Assembly: GCA_937960715.1 (NCBI GenBank)
Contig: CALGOO010000087.1
Coordinates: 1-10,271, forward strand
Origin: an uncultured Candidatus Competibacteraceae bacterium
Lineage (GTDB): Bacteria > Pseudomonadota > Gammaproteobacteria > Competibacterales > Competibacteraceae
Length of the DNA: 10,271 nucleotides
Direction: 5' to 3'
Below, in pieces: positions 6,975 to 10,271 of the stretch. The translations under genes were made by a program, and so were the position numbers. Every line of letters begins with the position of its first letter. The stretch's first letter is position 1. The notes beneath the pieces are model-generated. The model ran no database searches, was not told the origin of the DNA, and saw only the letters and a program-made list of their open reading frames with translations.

Positions 6975-6982
6975 TCCTCCTC
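6975..6982 (-). promoter_or_regulatory. Strong Shine-Dalgarno of phaB
   Basis: On the minus strand GAGGAGGA precedes the phaB ATG with a 6-nt spacer. It is the best ribosome binding site in the window and suggests efficient independent initiation of phaB within the phaAB transcript. Confidence 0.75.
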
Positions 6983-7022
6983 GGGTTTGTTGTGGGTATG
7001 AATGACTGTGGTGAGTCGTGAT

Positions 7023-8204
7023 TCAGTCGCGCGCGACGGCCAGGGCGACGCCCTGACCACCGCCGATGCACAGGGTCGCCAGACCCTTCCTGGCGTCGCG
7101 ACGGACCATTTCATGCAGCAGGGTGACCAGGATGCGGCAACCGGAGGCGCCGATCGGGTGGCCCAGGGCAATGGCGCCGCCATTGACATTGACCTTGCGG
7201 GTATCCCAGCCCATTTCCCGGTTGACCGAGATCGCTTGGGCCGCGAAGGCTTCGTTGGCTTCGATCAGGTCAAGCTGATCCACGCTCCAGCCGGCCTTTT
7301 TCAGGCAGAGATGGGAGGCCGGGATCGGGCCGGTGCCCATGATCGCCGGATCCACGCCGGCCTTGGCGTAGGCGGTGATGCGAGCCAGTGGCTCGAGGCC
7401 GAGGTCACGGGCCACGTTGGCGGCCATCACCAGCACGGCGGCGGCGCCGTCGTTGATACCGGAGGCGTTGCCGGCGGTCACCGTGCCGTCCTTCTTGAAC
7501 GCGGGCTTCAGCTTGGCCAGCGCGGCGGCGGTGGTGCCCGGCCGGGGAAATTCGTCGGTGTCGAACAGCAGAGGGTCGCCCTTGCGCTGGGGAATTTCGA
7601 TGGGAACGATCTCGTCCTTGAACTTGCCCGCTTGAATCGCGGCGATGGCCTTGGCCTGCGAATCGGCGGCGAAGGCGTCCTGTTCCTCGCGGGAAATGGT
7701 CCACCGCGTGGCGATGTTCTCGGCGGTGATGCCCATGTGGTAATGATTGGTGGCGCATTGCAGCCCTTCGCTGAGCATCGAATCCACCAGCCGGGCATCG
7801 CCCATGGTGGTGCCGCGCCGCGAGCCGAGCAACAGATGGGGGGACAAGCTCATGTTTTCCTGGCCGCCGGCGATCACGACGCGGTTGTCGCCGTCGCGGA
7901 TGGACTGGCAGGCCAGATGAACCGCTTTCAGGCCGCTGCCGCAAACCTTGTTGATGCTCAGGCAGGGAACTTCGATGGGCAGGCCCGCGTTCAGCGCGGC
8001 GGTGCGGGCGGGGTTCTGGCCGGTGCCGGCGGTAAGAACCTGACCCAGGATGACCTCGTCGATCCGGGCGGGTTCGACCCCGGTTTTCCGCAGCAAGCCC
8101 TCGATGACCTTGGCGCCCAGAATATTGGCTGGAATCGTCGCCAGGGAGCCCATGAAATTGCTGATCGCGGTCCTGGCGGCGGCGACGATAACCACATCTT
8201 CCAT
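7023..8204 (-). CDS. phaA: Acetyl-CoA C-acetyltransferase (beta-ketothiolase) PhaA
   Basis: The 393-aa biosynthetic thiolase condenses two acetyl-CoA into acetoacetyl-CoA, the first step of polyhydroxybutyrate synthesis. Catalytic residues are in the expected places: nucleophile C88 in NKVCGSGLKAV, H349 in GGAIALGHPIGASG and C379 in CIGGGQG, within one residue of the Zoogloea ramigera enzyme (C89, H348, C378). NEAFAAQA and the start MEDVVIVAAARTAI are also typical. The protein is full length. The ATG at 8204 is preceded by GAGGTC on the minus strand. It is the first gene of the probable phaA-phaB-phaR unit, so the operon promoter should lie in 8205-8387. The thiolase could also run in reverse for PHA breakdown; the neighbours argue for synthesis. 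Confidence 0.97.
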   Translation of the reverse strand: MEDVVIVAAARTAISNFMGSLATIPANILGAKVIEGLLRKTGVEPARIDEVILGQVLTAGTGQNPARTAALNAGLPIEVPCLSINKVCGSGLKAVHLACQSIRDGDNRVVIAGGQENMSLSPHLLLGSRRGTTMGDARLVDSMLSEGLQCATNHYHMGITAENIATRWTISREEQDAFAADSQAKAIAAIQAGKFKDEIVPIEIPQRKGDPLLFDTDEFPRPGTTAAALAKLKPAFKKDGTVTAGNASGINDGAAAVLVMAANVARDLGLEPLARITAYAKAGVDPAIMGTGPIPASHLCLKKAGWSVDQLDLIEANEAFAAQAISVNREMGWDTRKVNVNGGAIALGHPIGASGCRILVTLLHEMVRRDARKGLATLCIGGGQGVALAVARD

Positions 8205-8387
8205 TAAGCTGACCTCATCGAATAGCTTGTTTGGTTATGGTGAAGGCTTGAATCCAGACTTGCGCGTCTCGCGCCTCGGCCCCGATACAACCCGCGCATC
8301 CCGCGATGCGGTGGCCACGCGGGCCAGCGCGGGGTCGGGCCGCGCGAAATTCCTAGTGAATTTGAACGTGACATACTGACCGCTACC
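8205..8387 (-). promoter_or_regulatory. Upstream region of phaA, probable operon promoter and operator zone
   Basis: This 183-bp gap carries the phaA Shine-Dalgarno (GAGGTC, 8211-8216 on the minus strand, 6-nt spacer). It also has two small palindromes: CGCATC/GATGCG with a 4-nt loop (8295-8310) and AAATTC/GAATTT with a 5-nt loop (8347-8363). I could not pick a -35/-10 pair with confidence. The second palindrome lies 24 bp past the stop of the upstream lipoprotein gene and is too short and AT-rich to be a good terminator. Either palindrome might serve as a regulator site; a link to PhaR is speculation. Confidence 0.35.
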
Positions 8388-9431
8388 CTAATCCTTGTCA
8401 ACCGCTTCCGGCATTGCGACATGGGGCGATGATCGCAGTTCGAAGTACATCAACAAGGTCGCTTGCCAGGTATGGCAGTTGTCGTCGCTGACCATGAAAA
8501 ACCGCTGGTCGCGGTGATGGGTCAACCCTTCGAAATTGTCCAGCAGCCAGCCCCGCCCGCTGTCGAACACCGCCACGCTGGCGACTTGCGGCAGGGTCTG
8601 GTTCATTCCCGGCGCGGGCAGCGGTTCGGTGCGGCGCAGGCTGATGACCAGGGGCCGCAGGGGAGAGACGAAGGCGCGTTCCAGAGTCAACAGACCGCCA
8701 TCCGCCAGCGCTTCCATGGCGACCAGCGCACTGTTGGGCGCGTGGCCAAGCGGATAATTCCAGAACGGACCCTGGCGGGTGAAGATACGCACTTGACCGG
8801 CGGGATCGGCGCGCAGCGGCGCTTCCGTGCCCGTCAGTATGCCCCAGCGGGGATGGAGGGCCACCGCTTCCAGCGCCTGGTTGGCGTCACGGTAATTGCG
8901 AATGTCGCGCAGCGGGGCCGGCAGCGGTTCCTCGCCCCGCCATTCGCCTCGGGGACTGTAGCGAACCACGCGCGGTTTTACCTCGAACGAAACCACCAGA
9001 TCGGCGTCGGCGTCGCCGGAAACTCCGTTCTCACCCTTGCGCAATGCCAGGCCCTCGGCGTCGTTAAAGGGCGCGCGCAGCGGGGCGCCAGTGGCGGCGC
9101 GCAACGGATAAGCCGCGACCGGGCGTATCCCGCTCAAGAATCCCTGGCGGTCGAATTCCGGCCGCAGGTGGAACAAGGCACCCTGGTCGGAAACGGCGTA
9201 CAGCAGGCCGGCATCCTCGTCCCAGGCCAGCCCCGACAGGCCGCAGGGGCGCAAACCGTCGATGGGCGCATCGTTCAGCCGCAGGGCGCCCAGCAGCCGG
9301 ACGCCAGCATGGGTATCGCCGGGGCCGATCCGGTCGGCCAGCGCAATCGGGGTTGCTCCAAACTCGCGCGCGGCGCATCCACTGGCGGACCATCCCAGAA
9401 CCAGCGCGAGCAGCAGGATCAGGCGGGGCAT
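8388..9431 (-). CDS. Lipoprotein with phytase-like (esterase-like) domain
   Basis: The 347-aa product begins with a lipoprotein signal: MPR, a Leu-rich core, then ASGC with the lipidated cysteine at C19. The mature protein should be membrane-anchored, probably in the outer membrane because no Asp follows the cysteine. The rest resembles the phytase-like domain family often labelled esterase-like activity of phytase, a beta-propeller. Family features are GLSGLAWDEDAGLLYAVSDQG near the front, NDAEGLAL, NQALEAVALHP, and near the end NFEGLTHH (from 299) and MVSDDN (to 318). The repeated Glu residues in AEGL/LEAV/FEGL are characteristic. The substrate is unknown; phosphoester hydrolysis is only suggested by the family name. 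The ATG at 9431 has GGAG 5 nt upstream (9437-9440). It is transcribed towards phaA and divergently from the CoA ligase gene. Confidence 0.85.
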   Translation of the reverse strand: MPRLILLLALVLGWSASGCAAREFGATPIALADRIGPGDTHAGVRLLGALRLNDAPIDGLRPCGLSGLAWDEDAGLLYAVSDQGALFHLRPEFDRQGFLSGIRPVAAYPLRAATGAPLRAPFNDAEGLALRKGENGVSGDADADLVVSFEVKPRVVRYSPRGEWRGEEPLPAPLRDIRNYRDANQALEAVALHPRWGILTGTEAPLRADPAGQVRIFTRQGPFWNYPLGHAPNSALVAMEALADGGLLTLERAFVSPLRPLVISLRRTEPLPAPGMNQTLPQVASVAVFDSGRGWLLDNFEGLTHHRDQRFFMVSDDNCHTWQATLLMYFELRSSPHVAMPEAVDKD

Positions 9432-9516
9432 GAGAACTCCAAAAATGACGGTGGCGGCGACTGCGGGATGGGCATGTTACCATTTCATCAAATCATTCGA
9501 AGGAAAAGGCAGAGGC
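9432..9516. promoter_or_regulatory. Divergent intergenic region between the lipoprotein and CoA ligase genes
   Basis: This 85-bp gap must hold the 5' signals of both divergent genes unless either is read from farther away. Ribosome binding sites are seen on both sides: GGAG for the minus-strand lipoprotein (9437-9440), and AGGA (9501-9504) or AAGG (9506-9509) for the + strand gene. No clear -10/-35 pair was identified; the most AT-rich part is around 9476-9508. Confidence 0.35.
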
Positions 9517-10271
9517 ATGAGTGTACCGGTCTGGAATCCGGCGGTTGAATTCATGGAGCGGGAGGCGCTGGAACGCTTGCAGTTGGCCAGCCTGCGCCAG
9601 ACCGTGGCCTGGGCGCTGAAAACGCCCCTCTACCGGCGCCGACTGGCCGAGGTTGGATTGACTCACCCGGAAGACCTGGGCAGCCTGCGCGACCTGCGTC
9701 AGCTCCCCTATACCACCAAGGACGATCTGCGCGCGGCTTTCCCCGACGGGTTGCTGGCGGTCGACCTGGAACGGACAGTGCGCCTGCATACGTCCAGTGG
9801 CACCACCGGAATGCCGACGGTGATCTATCACACCCGGCGCGATATCGACCACTGGACCGAACTGGTGGCTCGCTGCATCGTCGCCGCCGGCGCCACCGCC
9901 GCCGACGTGTTCCAGAACATGACCAGCTACGGCATGTTCACCGGTGGACTGGGCTTGCATTACGGCGCCGAGCGGGTGGGAATGCTGGTGATTCCGGCCA
10001 GTTCCGGCAACACCGGCCGCCAGATTCAACTGATGCGGAATTTCCAGACCACCGTGGCGCACGCCACCCCCAGCTATCTGTTGCATCTGCATTCGGCGCT
10101 GGCCGGCGAGGGCATGGCCGTGGACCAGTTGCGGCTGCGCAAGGCGTTCATCGGCGCCGAGCCGCATTCGGAGGAAACTCGCCGCAAGATCGAGGCGCTG
10201 TTCGGCATCCAGGCTTACAACTCCTACGGCCTGAGCGAGATGAACGGTCCCGGCGTGGCGTTCGAGTGCGT
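9517..10271 (+). CDS. paaK: Phenylacetate-CoA ligase family protein (PaaK-like), 3' partial
   Basis: The ATG at 9517, with AAGG 7 nt upstream, opens a frame that stays open to the window end: 251 codons of an expected 430 or so. It belongs to the PaaK branch of the ANL adenylate-forming superfamily, which activates an aryl or related acid with ATP and then forms the CoA thioester. Visible landmarks are LPYTTKDDLRAAFP (about residues 64-77), the phosphate loop SSGTTGMPT (93-101), FQNMTSYGMFTGGLG, HATPSYLLHL, FIGAEPHSEETRRKIE and the A5-type motif YNSYGLSEMNGPG (234-246). The usual loop lysine of PaaK (SSGTTGKPT) is Met here. No other phenylacetate catabolism gene is in view, so the natural acid is uncertain, and members of this family in such settings may act on other aromatic acids. 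The C-terminal hinge and catalytic lysine lie outside the window. Confidence 0.88.
   Translation, partial: MSVPVWNPAVEFMEREALERLQLASLRQTVAWALKTPLYRRRLAEVGLTHPEDLGSLRDLRQLPYTTKDDLRAAFPDGLLAVDLERTVRLHTSSGTTGMPTVIYHTRRDIDHWTELVARCIVAAGATAADVFQNMTSYGMFTGGLGLHYGAERVGMLVIPASSGNTGRQIQLMRNFQTTVAHATPSYLLHLHSALAGEGMAVDQLRLRKAFIGAEPHSEETRRKIEALFGIQAYNSYGLSEMNGPGVAFEC

Noticed and set aside
6213..7001. 262-codon + strand open frame opposite phaB
   Set aside because: It is an antisense shadow of a well-defined reductase gene, with no domain or ribosome binding site of its own.
7002..8207. 401-codon + strand open frame spanning all of phaA
   Set aside because: Composition is shadow-like (Gly, Asp, Gln, His) with no motif, whereas the minus strand encodes a full thiolase with all catalytic residues.
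8463..9548. 361-codon + strand open frame opposite the lipoprotein gene and overlapping the CoA ligase start
   Set aside because: No family resemblance, and it conflicts with both the lipoprotein signal on the minus strand and the PaaK-like frame beginning at 9517.
1..10271. CRISPR array, tRNA, insertion sequence or phage attachment site
   Set aside because: No regularly spaced direct repeats, tRNA-like cloverleaf, transposase motif or paired terminal repeats were seen by eye on either strand.

Overview
The window is GC-rich chromosomal DNA from a Gram-negative bacterium. An outer-membrane-maintenance protease of the BepA type, a lipoprotein, and a class III (phaE-phaC) polyhydroxyalkanoate (PHA) synthase together point to a gammaproteobacterium of the purple-sulphur or Competibacter kind. 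That placement is inferred from gene content and protein style only. Eleven protein-coding loci are supported: two run off the window ends and one is a truncated remnant. No rRNA, tRNA, CRISPR array, transposase or origin was seen.

Left part (1-1820): the end of a two-gene + strand unit. A phosphoribosyltransferase with a C-terminal TRSP domain is open at the left edge and overlaps by 16 bp a HAD-superfamily hydrolase. This pair belongs to the biosynthetic module described by comparative genomics next to tellurium-resistance-like (Ter) stress genes; its product is not established. An AT-richer stretch (1821-1964) follows, then a 5'-truncated EamA-family transporter (1965-2252), which looks like a rearrangement scar at the edge of that module.

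Centre (2365-8204): bepA encodes a periplasmic M48 metalloprotease with TPR repeats. It is followed by a complete polyhydroxybutyrate locus: phaE-phaC on the + strand (class III synthase, coupled by an ATGA overlap) converging on phaA-phaB-phaR on the - strand. PhaA condenses two acetyl-CoA, PhaB reduces acetoacetyl-CoA to (R)-3-hydroxybutyryl-CoA, PhaEC polymerises it, and PhaR is the polymer-sensing repressor. PhaE is unusually short. A perfect 10-bp inverted repeat lies between phaB and phaR.

Right part (8388-10271): a lipoprotein with a phytase-like/esterase-like beta-propeller domain (- strand), then, divergently, the first 251 codons of a phenylacetate-CoA-ligase-family enzyme that runs off the right end.

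No clearly novel system is visible. The points most worth checking are the Ter-associated pair and its scarred boundary, the miniature PhaE, the hexanucleotide repeat inside the bepA signal peptide, and the hairpin between phaB and phaR.
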